A DNA stretch of 38,774 nucleotides from the NCBI GenBank assembly GCA_002709235.1, contig PAQI01000003.1:89268-128041 (forward strand), in the 5' to 3' direction. The stretch comes from Hirschia sp. (GTDB lineage Bacteria; Pseudomonadota; Alphaproteobacteria; Caulobacterales; Hyphomonadaceae). Shown here in pieces: positions 16,362 to 24,642 of this stretch (positions are counted from its first letter, which is position 1; each line of letters starts with the position of its first letter). The notes beneath the pieces were generated by a model. The model ran no database searches, was not told the origin of the DNA, and worked only from the letters and a program-made list of their open reading frames with translations. The position numbers were made by a program, and so were the translations under genes.

Positions 16362-18572
16362 ATGGAACTTTCAAACTTTAAATTCGAAATCGACTCAGAC
16401 GGCGTGGCGCTCGCCACCTTCGACCTTCCCGGTCGCTCGATGAACACGCTCAATCTGGCATCACTGATGGAAATCAAGGCGATCACGGCTGAGGTCGTAT
16501 CCAATGATGCCATCAAGGGACTTGTCTTCACATCGGGCAAGAAGAGCGGCTTCTGCGCCGGGGCAGACCTTGGCGAGCTGGGCGACGGTGCGTTGACGGG
16601 GGGCGGTTCCAAGGAAGAGCAGTTCAAATCTGCCTTTTCCTTCAACATGATCTTCCGCGACCTTGAAACCTGCGGAAAGCCTGTTGCTGCTGCGATCAAC
16701 GGGCTGGCACTTGGTGGCGGTCTGGAGCTGTGTCTGGCCTGTCACTACCGGATTGCGGCGAACGACAATCCGAGAATTCAACTTGGCCTGCCAGAGGGCA
16801 AGGTCGGCCTGATCCCCGGTGGCGGTGGTACGCAGAGATTGCCGCGCCTGATCGGTGCACAGGCAGCGGCTCCGCTATTGTTGCAGGGCAAATCGCTGAA
16901 GGTTGCCGAAGCGCAAGGCCTGGGCGTCATTCATGACAGCGCGCCATCCGAGGAACTGATCGCCAAGGCAAAGGCATGGGTGCTCGCCAATCCGAATGCC
17001 AAGGCACCGTGGGATGAGAAGAAGTTCCGTGTACCCGGCGGCGTGCCCAACCAGCACCCCGGCGCATCGCAGGCCTTCACCATGGGTAATGCCATGATGA
17101 TGAAGGAAACCAAGGGCAATTATCCAGCCCAGAAGGCGATCATGAGCGCGGTCTATGAAGGCCTCCAGCTGGATATCGACAACGCGCTTGCCGTGGAAAG
17201 CCGCTATTTCTTCAATGTAGCAACAACACCAGAAGCGCAGGGCATGATCCGCACGCTGTTCCAGTCCCTGCAGGATGTCTCCAAGGGTGCCTCGCGTCCG
17301 CAGGGTTACGAGCCATATGACATCAAGAAGGTCGCCGTCATCGGTGCCGGACTGATGGGAGCTGGCGTGGCTTATGTGCAGGCCATGGCTGGCATCGAGA
17401 CCATCCTGATCGACACCAAGCAGGAAAGCGCCGATCGCGGCAAGAACTACTCCGAAAAGCTGGTCGAGAAAGCCGTGTCCCGCGGCAAGACCACCATCGA
17501 CAAGGGCGCGGCCCTGCTGGAGCTGATCAAGCCGACGACCGACTATTCAATGATCGAAGGCGCAGATCTTGTCATCGAGGCCGTGTTTGAAAACCCCGGC
17601 GTGAAATCTGAGGTCATCAAGGCCGCAGAAGCCAAGCTGTCTGACACCGCCGTGATGGGCTCCAACACCTCAACGATTCCGATTACCCTGCTGGCTGAAA
17701 ATTCCGTACGTCCTGCGAATTTCATCGGCATTCACTTCTTCTCGCCGGTCGAGAAGATGGGGCTTGTCGAGATCATTGTCGGCAAGGAAACCAGTGAAGA
17801 GACCCTGGCCAAGGCCATCGACTATGTACTGAAGATCCGGAAGACACCGATCACCGTCAATGATCACCGTGGTTTCTACACCTCCCGCTGTTTCTCGACC
17901 TACACGGAAGAGGGTCTGGAAATGCTGACCGAAGGCATTGCTCCGGCGATCATCGAGAATGTCGGTCGCCAGACCGGCATGCCGATGGGGCCGCTGGAAG
18001 TCAGTGACAGTGTCGGCCTGGACACATTCCTGAAAATCGGACGCGAGACGGCCTCCGCGGAGGGCCGCGACTTCAACGCATCGCCCACCGGTAAGCTGAT
18101 GAGCTGGATTGTGGAAGACAAGGCGCGCGTGGGCCGCAAGGCCGGCAAGGGCTTTTATGACTACAATGAAAAAGGCCATACGGATCGCATCTGGCAGGGC
18201 CTGACGGAAAAAGCTCCCGTCAAGTTCGATGAGTGCCCGCCAGAGATGAAGGAAGAGCTCTCCAAGCGTCTTCTCATTCGTCAGTGCATCGAAGTTGCGC
18301 GCTGCTTCGAAGAGGGTGTGATCACCGATGCCCGCGATGCGGATGTGGGATCGATCCTCGCATGGGGCTTTGCGCCTTATTCGGGCGGCTGCGTTTCCTA
18401 TATGGATCTCAAATGGGGCCTGAAGGAATTCGTTGCCGAGGCGGATCGTCTCACAGCGGCCTATGGCGCGCGGTTCGAGCCGCCCGTCATGTTGCGTGAA
18501 ATGGCTCTGAAGGGTGAAACCTTCTATGAGCGCTTCCCGCCACAATCATCGGGCAGCACCAAAGCCGCCTGA
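16362..18572 (+). CDS. fadB: Fused enoyl-CoA hydratase / 3-hydroxyacyl-CoA dehydrogenase
   Basis: A 736-residue bifunctional enzyme that hydrates trans-2-enoyl-CoA and oxidises the L-3-hydroxyacyl-CoA with NAD. Residues ~1-200 are a crotonase domain with oxyanion segments [12 protein letters not shown] and [14 protein letters not shown] and the two catalytic glutamates in GGGLELCL and [15 protein letters not shown]. The dehydrogenase part starts near residue 323 with the NAD motif [17 protein letters not shown], followed by [12 protein letters not shown] and [17 protein letters not shown] with the catalytic His-Glu pair, then the C-terminal repeat domain ([14 protein letters not shown] onward). 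The order matches FadB/FadJ. It is the last gene of the operon and is followed by a strong terminator. Confidence 0.95.
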   Translation: MELSNFKFEIDSDGVALATFDLPGRSMNTLNLASLMEIKAITAEVVSNDAIKGLVFTSGKKSGFCAGADLGELGDGALTGGGSKEEQFKSAFSFNMIFRDLETCGKPVAAAINGLALGGGLELCLACHYRIAANDNPRIQLGLPEGKVGLIPGGGGTQRLPRLIGAQAAAPLLLQGKSLKVAEAQGLGVIHDSAPSEELIAKAKAWVLANPNAKAPWDEKKFRVPGGVPNQHPGASQAFTMGNAMMMKETKGNYPAQKAIMSAVYEGLQLDIDNALAVESRYFFNVATTPEAQGMIRTLFQSLQDVSKGASRPQGYEPYDIKKVAVIGAGLMGAGVAYVQAMAGIETILIDTKQESADRGKNYSEKLVEKAVSRGKTTIDKGAALLELIKPTTDYSMIEGADLVIEAVFENPGVKSEVIKAAEAKLSDTAVMGSNTSTIPITLLAENSVRPANFIGIHFFSPVEKMGLVEIIVGKETSEETLAKAIDYVLKIRKTPITVNDHRGFYTSRCFSTYTEEGLEMLTEGIAPAIIENVGRQTGMPMGPLEVSDSVGLDTFLKIGRETASAEGRDFNASPTGKLMSWIVEDKARVGRKAGKGFYDYNEKGHTDRIWQGLTEKAPVKFDECPPEMKEELSKRLLIRQCIEVARCFEEGVITDARDADVGSILAWGFAPYSGGCVSYMDLKWGLKEFVAEADRLTAAYGARFEPPVMLREMALKGETFYERFPPQSSGSTKAA

Positions 18573-18594
18573 TAACCAGTAGAAGCAATCTGAC

Positions 18595-18630
18595 AAAGGC
18601 CGGAGCAGGGCAACCGCTCCGGCCTTTTTG
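18595..18630 (+). terminator. Rho-independent terminator of the fad operon
   Basis: GGCCGGAGC (18598-18606) pairs perfectly with GCTCCGGCC (18616-18624) over nine GC-rich base pairs and is followed at once by five T residues; AAA precedes the left arm. It lies 22 bases after the fadB stop codon. Confidence 0.92.
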
Positions 18631-18721
18631 CGTTCAATCCATGGAAGTGTCAGCTATCGACAATAGCCTGCGACATCATGCGCGAAAGGTTGGCTTGCAC
18701 TGGGTGACAGACATGCCAATA

Positions 18722-18740
18722 TCCATATTATAATTATGGA
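18722..18740 (+). promoter_or_regulatory. Palindrome containing a TATAAT -10 box upstream of the usp gene
   Basis: TCCATA (18722-18727) and TATGGA (18735-18740) are perfect arms of a 19-bp dyad that encloses TATAAT (18729-18734). The dyad ends 44 bases before the usp start codon. No good -35 box is found at 17 bases; TGACAG ends 18 bases upstream. The arrangement suggests a promoter whose -10 region lies inside an operator, so that a dimeric regulator would block or reshape it. The regulator is unknown. Confidence 0.5.
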
Positions 18741-18784
18741 TTAATGAGCATACTGCCACCCTGATCAACAAAGGAGAGCCTGCC

Positions 18785-19630
18785 ATGACGATCTATCTAG
18801 CCTTGACTGACGGTGCCGAAGCCATGCCGGCCGCAACACGATTTGCCTGCCGGCTTTCCAAGCGCATGGATGTGGGGCTGCATGGCTACACAGTCATGCC
18901 GGACCCGGCGGGCGCATTGCTGATGACCGGAGCCGGGACGGGCCTTTACATGGCGGCTGGAGCGTCAGTGATCTCCAGTGTCGAGGAGGCGCAGAAGAAT
19001 GCACGTGCGGCCCAGGAAAATTCATTCCGGGAGATATGTGCAGCCGAGGGTCTTGCAGCGACGGCGGTCAGTTACAGCCATGTTACCGGTACACCGGAAC
19101 AGGAGATTGGCCGAATGGCGCTTCTGGGAGATGCCCTCATCTTCCCGCATGATTGTGCACGCTCTCACGGAGCCTATGGTTCAGCCTTTGAGCACACATT
19201 GATGAGCCGTCGCCAGCCTGTGCTGGTGGTCGGCGAGGACGAAGACCCGGACCTCTCCACAACACTGATCGCCTGGGACGGCAGTCCGGAAGCAGGGCGC
19301 GCTGTGCGCTTGTTTGAAAAGGTCATCTGCGCATCTGATCGTGTCGTGATTGCCCAGAACACTGACAAGATTGATCCACAGGACATGGACGGGCCGGAAG
19401 ATCCCGCGCTCGTCAAGGCATGGCTTGAGGCGCGCAATGTGCCCACCACCATGCGGACCTTCAGCGGCGATGTTGCAGATGGATTGCTGCGCGTATGTGC
19501 CGAAGAAAAAGCCGGCCTCATGGTCGCGGGCGCGTTTGGCCATAGCCGCATGGAGGAATTCATCTTCGGAGGCGTCAGCCGCTCTCTCCTGCGCAGTGAT
19601 GGCGGCCCCGCATTGGCGCTTTGCCACTAA
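18785..19630 (+). CDS. Universal stress protein, tandem UspA-type
   Basis: A 281-residue cytoplasmic protein built of two Usp-like halves. The first half (to ~150) is divergent and lacks a clear nucleotide motif. The second half (~155-281) starts with STTLIAWDGSPEAGRAVRLF and carries GAFGHSRMEEFIFGGVSRSLL, a version of the G-2x-G-9x-G nucleotide-binding signature of ATP-binding Usp proteins. Family members support survival under starvation, oxygen or redox stress. GGAGAG lies eight bases before the ATG. A 27-base gap leads to the small conserved gene, so both are likely one transcript driven from the palindromic promoter at 18722-18740. Confidence 0.9.
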   Translation: MTIYLALTDGAEAMPAATRFACRLSKRMDVGLHGYTVMPDPAGALLMTGAGTGLYMAAGASVISSVEEAQKNARAAQENSFREICAAEGLAATAVSYSHVTGTPEQEIGRMALLGDALIFPHDCARSHGAYGSAFEHTLMSRRQPVLVVGEDEDPDLSTTLIAWDGSPEAGRAVRLFEKVICASDRVVIAQNTDKIDPQDMDGPEDPALVKAWLEARNVPTTMRTFSGDVADGLLRVCAEEKAGLMVAGAFGHSRMEEFIFGGVSRSLLRSDGGPALALCH

Positions 19631-19656
19631 GCCTGTTTTGAAGAAGGACAATCGTC

Positions 19657-20028
19657 ATGGCTCTCAAGCGCATCATTTTGCGATTGGCACGTAATCCCGG
19701 ATTTCCTGATGGTGACATGCATCAAGGTTATACCATTGTCGCACCGCTTGATGCGGATGGTCAGTTGCTTGTCGATGAGTGGCGAGACAACAAGAAGAGC
19801 TGCACAGTCCTGCGGTTTCATCCTGACCCTGCGGAACGGGCAGATGGCCTGCTGACCCATCGCGGATCGGTCTGGTACTTCCATTATGACGAGGATGATG
19901 AAGGACCGGACGAGACAGCGCATCGTCTTGCTGATCATGTGTTCCGCAAGGGCGAATATGTGTCTGTCCGTCATCAGGGCGGAGATGAATCGCTGACTTA
20001 TATCGTCTCTGAGGTCACGCCCGTCTGA
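19657..20028 (+). CDS. Conserved hypothetical protein downstream of usp
   Basis: A 123-residue soluble protein without signal peptide or membrane helix. It starts MALKRIILRLARNPGFPDGD and contains VWYFHYDEDDEGPDETAHRL and GEYVSVRHQGGDESLTYIV. I recall similar small proteins in many alphaproteobacteria but know no assigned function. It begins 27 bases after the usp gene with GAAGGAC as ribosome-binding site, so it is probably co-expressed with it. The mix of acidic and aromatic residues would suit a ligand- or protein-binding fold; nothing catalytic is evident. The ~180 bases after it hold only a weak CCAGAG/CTCTGG hairpin near 20035-20059. Confidence 0.82.
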   Translation: MALKRIILRLARNPGFPDGDMHQGYTIVAPLDADGQLLVDEWRDNKKSCTVLRFHPDPAERADGLLTHRGSVWYFHYDEDDEGPDETAHRLADHVFRKGEYVSVRHQGGDESLTYIVSEVTPV

Positions 20029-20212
20029 TCGAAACCAGAGCAGCAGTGAGTGCCTCTGGCTGTGGAGTTTGGTGGCTAGCTTGCCAAATTGTAGGGCGAT
20101 TCCCCTTTGACCTTGGTGACGTTGACGTTTTATGCCCTTTAGCAGGCGCCCATGCATGATGATTCATGCTACAGGATGCTTCAGTGCTGGAGAATGGGAT
20201 AGGGTCATCACG

Positions 20213-21121
20213 ATGACGGGGATCGAGCGGACCTTGAAGGGTTTGGTTGGCGCTGCATGTCTGCTGGCCGTGAGCTATGCATCAGCGTGTTCCATGGAAA
20301 GCGATGCGGAGGCGGGCGCGCAGACAAGCCCCAGTGCAGCTGAAGAATATGTGGCTCCGCGCTATGTGGTGCCGGAACAAGAGGCTTCCGGGGCGAATGC
20401 TTCCAGTTCTGGCGGTGAAATTGATGATGCCGGCTGGCGGATCAAGCAGCCTTTCTATGCTGCTGGCCGTGAGCCTTACTGGACGCTTGACGTCGAAGAG
20501 GGCTGGTTTGTTTTCAAGCGCACCAATCTGCCCGAAATCGAATCCCCGATCACCGCGCCGACGCAGTTGGGGGCGACGGATGTGTTTGAAAGCGATTCGT
20601 TGACCGTTCAGATGACGCCCGGTGCATGTGAAGCCGCGCAAGTGGGTGAGTCACCGCTTGGCGGGGCGACGGTCGAATTCGAGAACCTGTCCTTTTCCGG
20701 TTGCGTTTATCGCGGCAAGTCTCCCGATCTGGCAGCCGGTCCACGCGCGACTGGCTGGACCCAGGAAGTGGCGCTGCGGATCATCGAGATCGATGCCTGT
20801 CTGGAGGCATTGCAGGCGCGCCAGTCAATCGATCCCGACACAGTGGCGATCACGGCGATCTATCCGCGTGAAACCAATACGATTGGCGTTGTTGCCCGTC
20901 AGAGCAATGGACGCATCTTTGAATGCGGTGCCAATTCCATGGGCGAGATCAAGTTCGCCGATGCGCTGGATGCCAGGGCGGCGGCTGACTGGATGAAGGG
21001 GCCTGAACGGTTCCTGCGCATGTCGGATGCGCCTCCACCTGAAGGCTGCCTTGAAGCCGAACCGGTCGAATCGGATGGAGCCATTCTGGGCTATCTGCTG
21101 AATCAGAGCTGCAATTACTGA
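20213..21121 (+). CDS. Secreted COG3650-like envelope protein
   Basis: A 302-residue exported protein. From ATG 20213 the product starts MTGIERTLKGLVGAACLLAV and continues SYASACS, a signal peptide ending in ASA-C; the residue at -3 is Ala rather than Leu, so lipidation at Cys is possible but not certain. An earlier in-frame ATG (20132) would add 27 residues before the signal and is less likely. The mature part has FYAAGREPYWTLDV, the hallmark of a family of small periplasmic domains with a G-EP-W motif, followed by a region with paired cysteines. Function is unknown; roles in envelope stress or heavy-metal exposure are only guesses. Its stop lies six bases from the stop of the convergent hotdog gene. 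Confidence 0.78.
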   Translation: MTGIERTLKGLVGAACLLAVSYASACSMESDAEAGAQTSPSAAEEYVAPRYVVPEQEASGANASSSGGEIDDAGWRIKQPFYAAGREPYWTLDVEEGWFVFKRTNLPEIESPITAPTQLGATDVFESDSLTVQMTPGACEAAQVGESPLGGATVEFENLSFSGCVYRGKSPDLAAGPRATGWTQEVALRIIEIDACLEALQARQSIDPDTVAITAIYPRETNTIGVVARQSNGRIFECGANSMGEIKFADALDARAAADWMKGPERFLRMSDAPPPEGCLEAEPVESDGAILGYLLNQSCNY

Positions 21122-21127
21122 CCTTGC

Positions 21128-21586
21128 TCATGCGGGCGGCGCAGCGGAGAACATGACGAGCGCCTCACCGCGAATGAGTGCGGTGCTGGACTGATCTTCG
21201 GCGCGAAAGGCGTATTTTGCGCCTGCATCTCCCAATCCGCCCACGGCATCTGCAAACAGCCTGATTGGCCAGTGAGCCTCGTTCAATGGCGCATCGTGCC
21301 AGTGCACATTCTGTAGTCCGGCGATCAGGGCAGATTTTGGTCCGGTCTCACCGCTTTGTCCCTTGAGGATACCGTGCAGGGCAATCGCCTGGGCGCAATA
21401 TTCCAATGCAGCAGAAGCGGGCAGGAACGCCGCGCCATCTGCGGTGATCTCGCGCAGAGGATGCGCGTTCACACCGGGCGTCCAGCCAAGGCAGGTGATC
21501 GAATCCTGTGACCAGTCCTCCAGACGGTCCAGCAGCATCATGTCGCCCTGATGCGGCATCAGTGTCGCGATGTCAGAGCGTTGCAT
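21128..21586 (-). CDS. ApeP-like 3-hydroxyacyl-ACP dehydratase (hotdog fold)
   Basis: A 152-residue hotdog protein. It shows LMPHQGDMMLLDRLEDW, where His12 corresponds to the FabZ active-site histidine, and ASAALEYCAQAIALHG, where Glu62 corresponds to the catalytic glutamate, so it should be an active dehydratase. Proteins of this type (ApeP) occur in aryl-polyene and dialkylresorcinol gene clusters and act on ACP-bound beta-hydroxyacyl chains. The ATG at 21586 (MQRSDIATLMPHQG) is chosen because longer in-frame extensions lack family similarity. It is transcribed away from the dar-like genes, with 73 bases between the two start codons, so the divergent promoters probably share control. Confidence 0.85.
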   Translation of the reverse strand: MQRSDIATLMPHQGDMMLLDRLEDWSQDSITCLGWTPGVNAHPLREITADGAAFLPASAALEYCAQAIALHGILKGQSGETGPKSALIAGLQNVHWHDAPLNEAHWPIRLFADAVGGLGDAGAKYAFRAEDQSSTALIRGEALVMFSAAPPA

Positions 21587-21659
21587 GTGTGGAGGCTCCC
21601 AAGGTTGACGATAGCGGCTGGCTGGGGTTCGTCTTAACAGGAGACGAGGAGCCAATGCC

Positions 21660-21950
21660 ATGCCCGATATCATTGATCGCATCGAAATGGACCATCCGGC
21701 GCTGGCGGGGCATTTTCCCGGCAATCCTGTCGCGCCTGCGGCTTTGCTGGTGCAACGAATCGCCGCCAGCCTGGCGCAGATCGATCCGGATCTGGTCATT
21801 CACGGGCTGACCCGAACGCGATTCCGGCACCCCCTGAAACCTGAGCAGAATTTTCAGATCAGGCTGGCGCAATCGGGTGAAAACCGGTGGAAGGTCGAGC
21901 TTGTACAGAATGACGCCAGTGTGATGACAGGGCTCGTTTTGACCGGTTAA
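21660..21950 (+). CDS. Short FabZ/ApeI-like hotdog protein
   Basis: A 96-residue protein with MDHPALAGHFPGNPVAPAALL, the core motif of FabZ-type hotdog dehydratases. At the position of the FabZ catalytic glutamate it has Gln32, and it lacks the N-terminal PHR/PHQ histidine segment, so it is probably not a classical dehydratase. ApeI-like proteins of aryl-polyene clusters have a similar size. GAGGAG precedes the ATG. It is the first gene of the rightward dar-like set, 100 bases before the DarA-like gene. It could bind ACP-linked chains as a partner of the larger hotdog protein at 21128-21586; this is inference. Confidence 0.8.
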   Translation: MPDIIDRIEMDHPALAGHFPGNPVAPAALLVQRIAASLAQIDPDLVIHGLTRTRFRHPLKPEQNFQIRLAQSGENRWKVELVQNDASVMTGLVLTG

Positions 21951-21992
21951 CATGCAGGCTTCACATCTCACCCGGAAGGACGCCTGGCGGCA

Positions 21993-22021
21993 TTGACATG
22001 CGCGGCTGAATGCGACACTTG
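21993..22021 (+). promoter_or_regulatory. Weak candidate promoter before the DarA-like gene
   Basis: A perfect -35 hexamer TTGACA lies at 21993-21998, but the best -10 at 17 bases is only ACACTT. It is 53 bases upstream of the DarA-like start. An internal promoter is possible; readthrough from the hotdog gene is equally likely. Confidence 0.25.
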
Positions 22022-22050
22022 CTGGGGCGTTGACCAAGGGCCAATTCATC

Positions 22051-23004
22051 ATGCGACGCGTCCTCGCCGTTTATTATTCTCAAACCGGACAATTGGGCGA
22101 TATCACCGCCTCTACGCTCCAGCCCCTGCTGGATGATCCCGACATTCATGTCGATCTGGTGAACCTCAAACCGGTTGAATCCTATCCGTTTCCATGGCCG
22201 TTCTGGCGCTTTTTCGACACCTTTCCCGAAACGGTCTATGAGGATTATGCGCCCATTGAGCCGACCGGGATCGATCCGGATGTCGAATATGACCTCATCA
22301 TTCTGGCCTATCAGGTCTGGTTCCTGTCTCCTTCATTGCCAATCGTGGCCTTCCTGAACGCACCGGAGGCCGAACGCCTCTTCAAGGGAACCCCGGTGGT
22401 GACCCTGATCGGATGCCGGAACATGTGGGTAATGGCGCAGGAGCGGGTCAAGGAACACCTCAAACGATTGGGGGCGCATCATATCGATAATGTCGTGCTG
22501 ACCGATGATGCCCATTCGGCCTACACATTCTATTCTACCCCAATCTGGATGCTGACGGGTAACAAGGGGCCTTATTTCGGCGGAAAGGTGCCCAAGGCTG
22601 GCGTGCCGGATCATGAAGTGGCGGCCGCATCGCGGTTTGGAGAGGCCATCGCCGCCAAGCTGCCGAATCGTGAGCGGTCTGATAACTCACCCATGCTGGC
22701 AGGGCTGGGCGCGGTGAAGATCAATGAACGCCTGATCGGATCTGAACATGTCGCCAAGCGTTCCTTCAAGGCATGGGGCTGGATCCTGCGAAAGCTTGGC
22801 AAGCCAGGAACATTCTTTCGTCGGCTGGTGCTGGTGGTCTATGTGGTCTTTCTCGTGACCCTGATTTTGACTGTGGTGCCTTTGCTAGCCATCATTAAAA
22901 AGCTTCTTACGCCATTGACGCGAGCCAAAGTCGCCCGGCAAAAAGCTTATTTTGCAAGACCGTCCGGGGAATCGACGGAATTGCTGGGGACGAATGAGAC
23001 GTAA
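22051..23004 (+). CDS. darA: DarA-like dialkylresorcinol-forming (aromatase-type) protein
   Basis: A 317-residue protein. The N-terminal half is flavodoxin-like, with VLAVYYSQTGQLGDI carrying the phosphate-binding loop that would hold FMN and a second conserved stretch, LIILAYQVWFLSPSLP. A hydrophobic helix at ~259-282 (VLVVYVVFLVTLILTVVP) anchors it to the inner membrane, followed by a basic tail. In known dialkylresorcinol clusters DarA converts the cyclohexanedione made by DarB into the aromatic resorcinol. The ATG at 22051 is chosen over a TTG at 22030 because AAGGG precedes it. The stop TAA shares one base with the next start (TAATG), a sign of translational coupling with the DarB-like gene. 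Confidence 0.82.
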   Translation: MRRVLAVYYSQTGQLGDITASTLQPLLDDPDIHVDLVNLKPVESYPFPWPFWRFFDTFPETVYEDYAPIEPTGIDPDVEYDLIILAYQVWFLSPSLPIVAFLNAPEAERLFKGTPVVTLIGCRNMWVMAQERVKEHLKRLGAHHIDNVVLTDDAHSAYTFYSTPIWMLTGNKGPYFGGKVPKAGVPDHEVAAASRFGEAIAAKLPNRERSDNSPMLAGLGAVKINERLIGSEHVAKRSFKAWGWILRKLGKPGTFFRRLVLVVYVVFLVTLILTVVPLLAIIKKLLTPLTRAKVARQKAYFARPSGESTELLGTNET

Positions 23005-24149
23005 TGGCGACACCCGTTTACATAACGCGCAGCGCGGCCTTCATGCCGGGCGCTCCGGTTCCGAACGACCAGATGGAATCCGTGCTCGGCCAGGCCGGTG
23101 ACCGACCGTCGCGCGCGCGGCGCATGGTGTTGCGCTCGAACAAGATCGAAAGCCGACACTACGCCATTGATCCCGCGACTGGCGAAGCCACCCACAATAA
23201 TGCCCAGCTGACCGCCGAAGCCATTCGCGCGCTGGGGCCGGAAGCGAAGCTGCGCGTGGGTGATCTGCTGGTGTGCGGCACATCCATGCCGGACCAGATC
23301 TTTCCCAATCATGCCAGCATGGTGCAGGGCGAGCTGAAACTGCCCGCCGTGGAGGCCGTGGCGACATCTGGTGTGTGTCTGTCGGGCGTGACGGCGCTGA
23401 AATATGGCTATGCCTCCGTGGCGAGCGGGATGCAGTCGCGTGCGATTGCCACGGGCTCGGAGAATGCATCGGCGATCCTGGCTGCGCGCAATTTTACGGC
23501 CGAGCTTGAAAGCCGTGTCGCCGAGATGGAGGACAATCCGGAGATTGCCTTCGAGAAGGACTTCCTGCGCTGGATGCTCTCGGATGGTGCCGGGGCAATG
23601 CTGCTGGAGAGTGCGCCGCGCGAGGGTGCGATCAATCTGAAGATCGAGTGGATCGATATCTTCTCCTATTCCGGTGAGATGGAAAGCTGCATGTATTGCG
23701 GCGCGGTCAAGCAGGAGGATGGCTCCCTGCGTGGCTGGTCCGGCATGACCCAGGATGAGCGCGCCAATGACAGCGTGATGTCGGTCAAGCAGGATGTGAA
23801 ACTGCTGAATGCCAACATCATCCACTATACGGTTGAAAAGCCACTGCCGGAAGTGGTGAGCAAGCGCGGCATCACGCCGGACGAGATCGACTGGTTCATC
23901 CCGCATTATTCTTCTGACTATTTTCGCACCCGCGTGATGGACGGCATGGAGAAAGCCGGTTTCGTGGTGCCGTATGAGCGCTGGTTCACCAATCTGTCGC
24001 ACAAGGGCAATACGGGCTCTGCATCGATCTATATCATGCTGGACGAGCTGATCCGTTCCGGGAAACTGGAATCGGGCCAGAAGCTGCTGTGCTGGATCCC
24101 TGAAAGCGGACGCTTCTCGGCGGGGTTCATGCTGTTGAGTGTGGTATGA
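23004..24149 (+). CDS. darB: DarB-like beta-ketoacyl-ACP synthase III
   Basis: A 381-residue thiolase-fold ketosynthase of the FabH/DarB group. The Cys-His-Asn triad is complete: Cys125 in VATSGVCLSGVTALKYGY, His301 in DWFIPHYSSDYF and Asn336 in SHKGNTGSASIYIM. In known systems DarB joins two beta-ketoacyl or acyl chains by two Claisen condensations to give a 2,5-dialkyl-cyclohexane-1,3-dione. Its start overlaps the stop of the DarA-like gene. FabH proper is about 320 residues; the extra ~60 residues lie mainly between 160 and 270. No acyl carrier protein gene (DarC) is in the window, so it must use the housekeeping ACP, a distant one, or CoA thioesters. Confidence 0.88.
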   Translation: MATPVYITRSAAFMPGAPVPNDQMESVLGQAGDRPSRARRMVLRSNKIESRHYAIDPATGEATHNNAQLTAEAIRALGPEAKLRVGDLLVCGTSMPDQIFPNHASMVQGELKLPAVEAVATSGVCLSGVTALKYGYASVASGMQSRAIATGSENASAILAARNFTAELESRVAEMEDNPEIAFEKDFLRWMLSDGAGAMLLESAPREGAINLKIEWIDIFSYSGEMESCMYCGAVKQEDGSLRGWSGMTQDERANDSVMSVKQDVKLLNANIIHYTVEKPLPEVVSKRGITPDEIDWFIPHYSSDYFRTRVMDGMEKAGFVVPYERWFTNLSHKGNTGSASIYIMLDELIRSGKLESGQKLLCWIPESGRFSAGFMLLSVV

Positions 24150-24198
24150 TTGGTGGCATGAGCCATCATTCTGTCTTCCGGCAAACAGGGCGCTGACC

Positions 24199-24642
24199 AT
24201 GAAAAAGGACGAGGTTCCCCAGGACAATTCACGTACCTATGGCGGTCACAAGAAGCTGCTTTACGCCACCAATGAGGATGGCGGGCTGGAGGGTGTGCAG
24301 TCATCCGGTTGGGAGGTCGAGACCTATGCGACGGTCTCTGCTGTCGAGGCGCTGGAGGCGCAGCGCGATGCGGCGCTGGCACGCGGGCGGGCCGGGATCA
24401 CCTCGCCGCTGGAATATCACATGTTCGCCAAGCGCATGGACATGGCCACGCTGACCTCCGCGACGGGGTATGGTGCATGGCGGGTGAAACGTCATCTCAA
24501 GCCTCACATCTTCAACAAGCTGACCGACGCAAAGCTTAAACCATATTGCGAGGCGATGGATATCTTGCCCGAAGAGCTACGCAGGCTGCCGGTTCAGGAG
24601 CCTGGCGAAAGCCCAGAAGTCCCAGCCGAAAGCAAAGCCTGA
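24199..24642 (+). CDS. Small conserved protein of the dar-like cluster, HTH-like C-terminal half
   Basis: A 147-residue soluble protein of unknown function. The N-terminal half (YGGHKKLLYATNEDGGL, then GWEVETYATVSAVEALEAQRD) has no recognised fold. Residues ~78-130 read like a helix-turn-helix of the Cro/phage-repressor type (MDMATLTSATGYGAWRVKRH, then a helix LTDAKLKPYCEAMDI), but the similarity is by eye only. I recall homologues between ketosynthase and BtrH-type genes in flavobacterial dialkylresorcinol loci. The ATG at 24199 is preferred to a GTG at 24139 that would overlap the DarB-like gene. Its TGA shares one base with the next ATG (TGATG), so it is coupled to the BtrH-type gene. Confidence 0.75.
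   Translation: MKKDEVPQDNSRTYGGHKKLLYATNEDGGLEGVQSSGWEVETYATVSAVEALEAQRDAALARGRAGITSPLEYHMFAKRMDMATLTSATGYGAWRVKRHLKPHIFNKLTDAKLKPYCEAMDILPEELRRLPVQEPGESPEVPAESKA

Noticed and set aside
22947-24227. 426-residue open frame antisense to the DarB-like gene
   Set aside because: His/Arg-rich shadow of the real gene without motifs.
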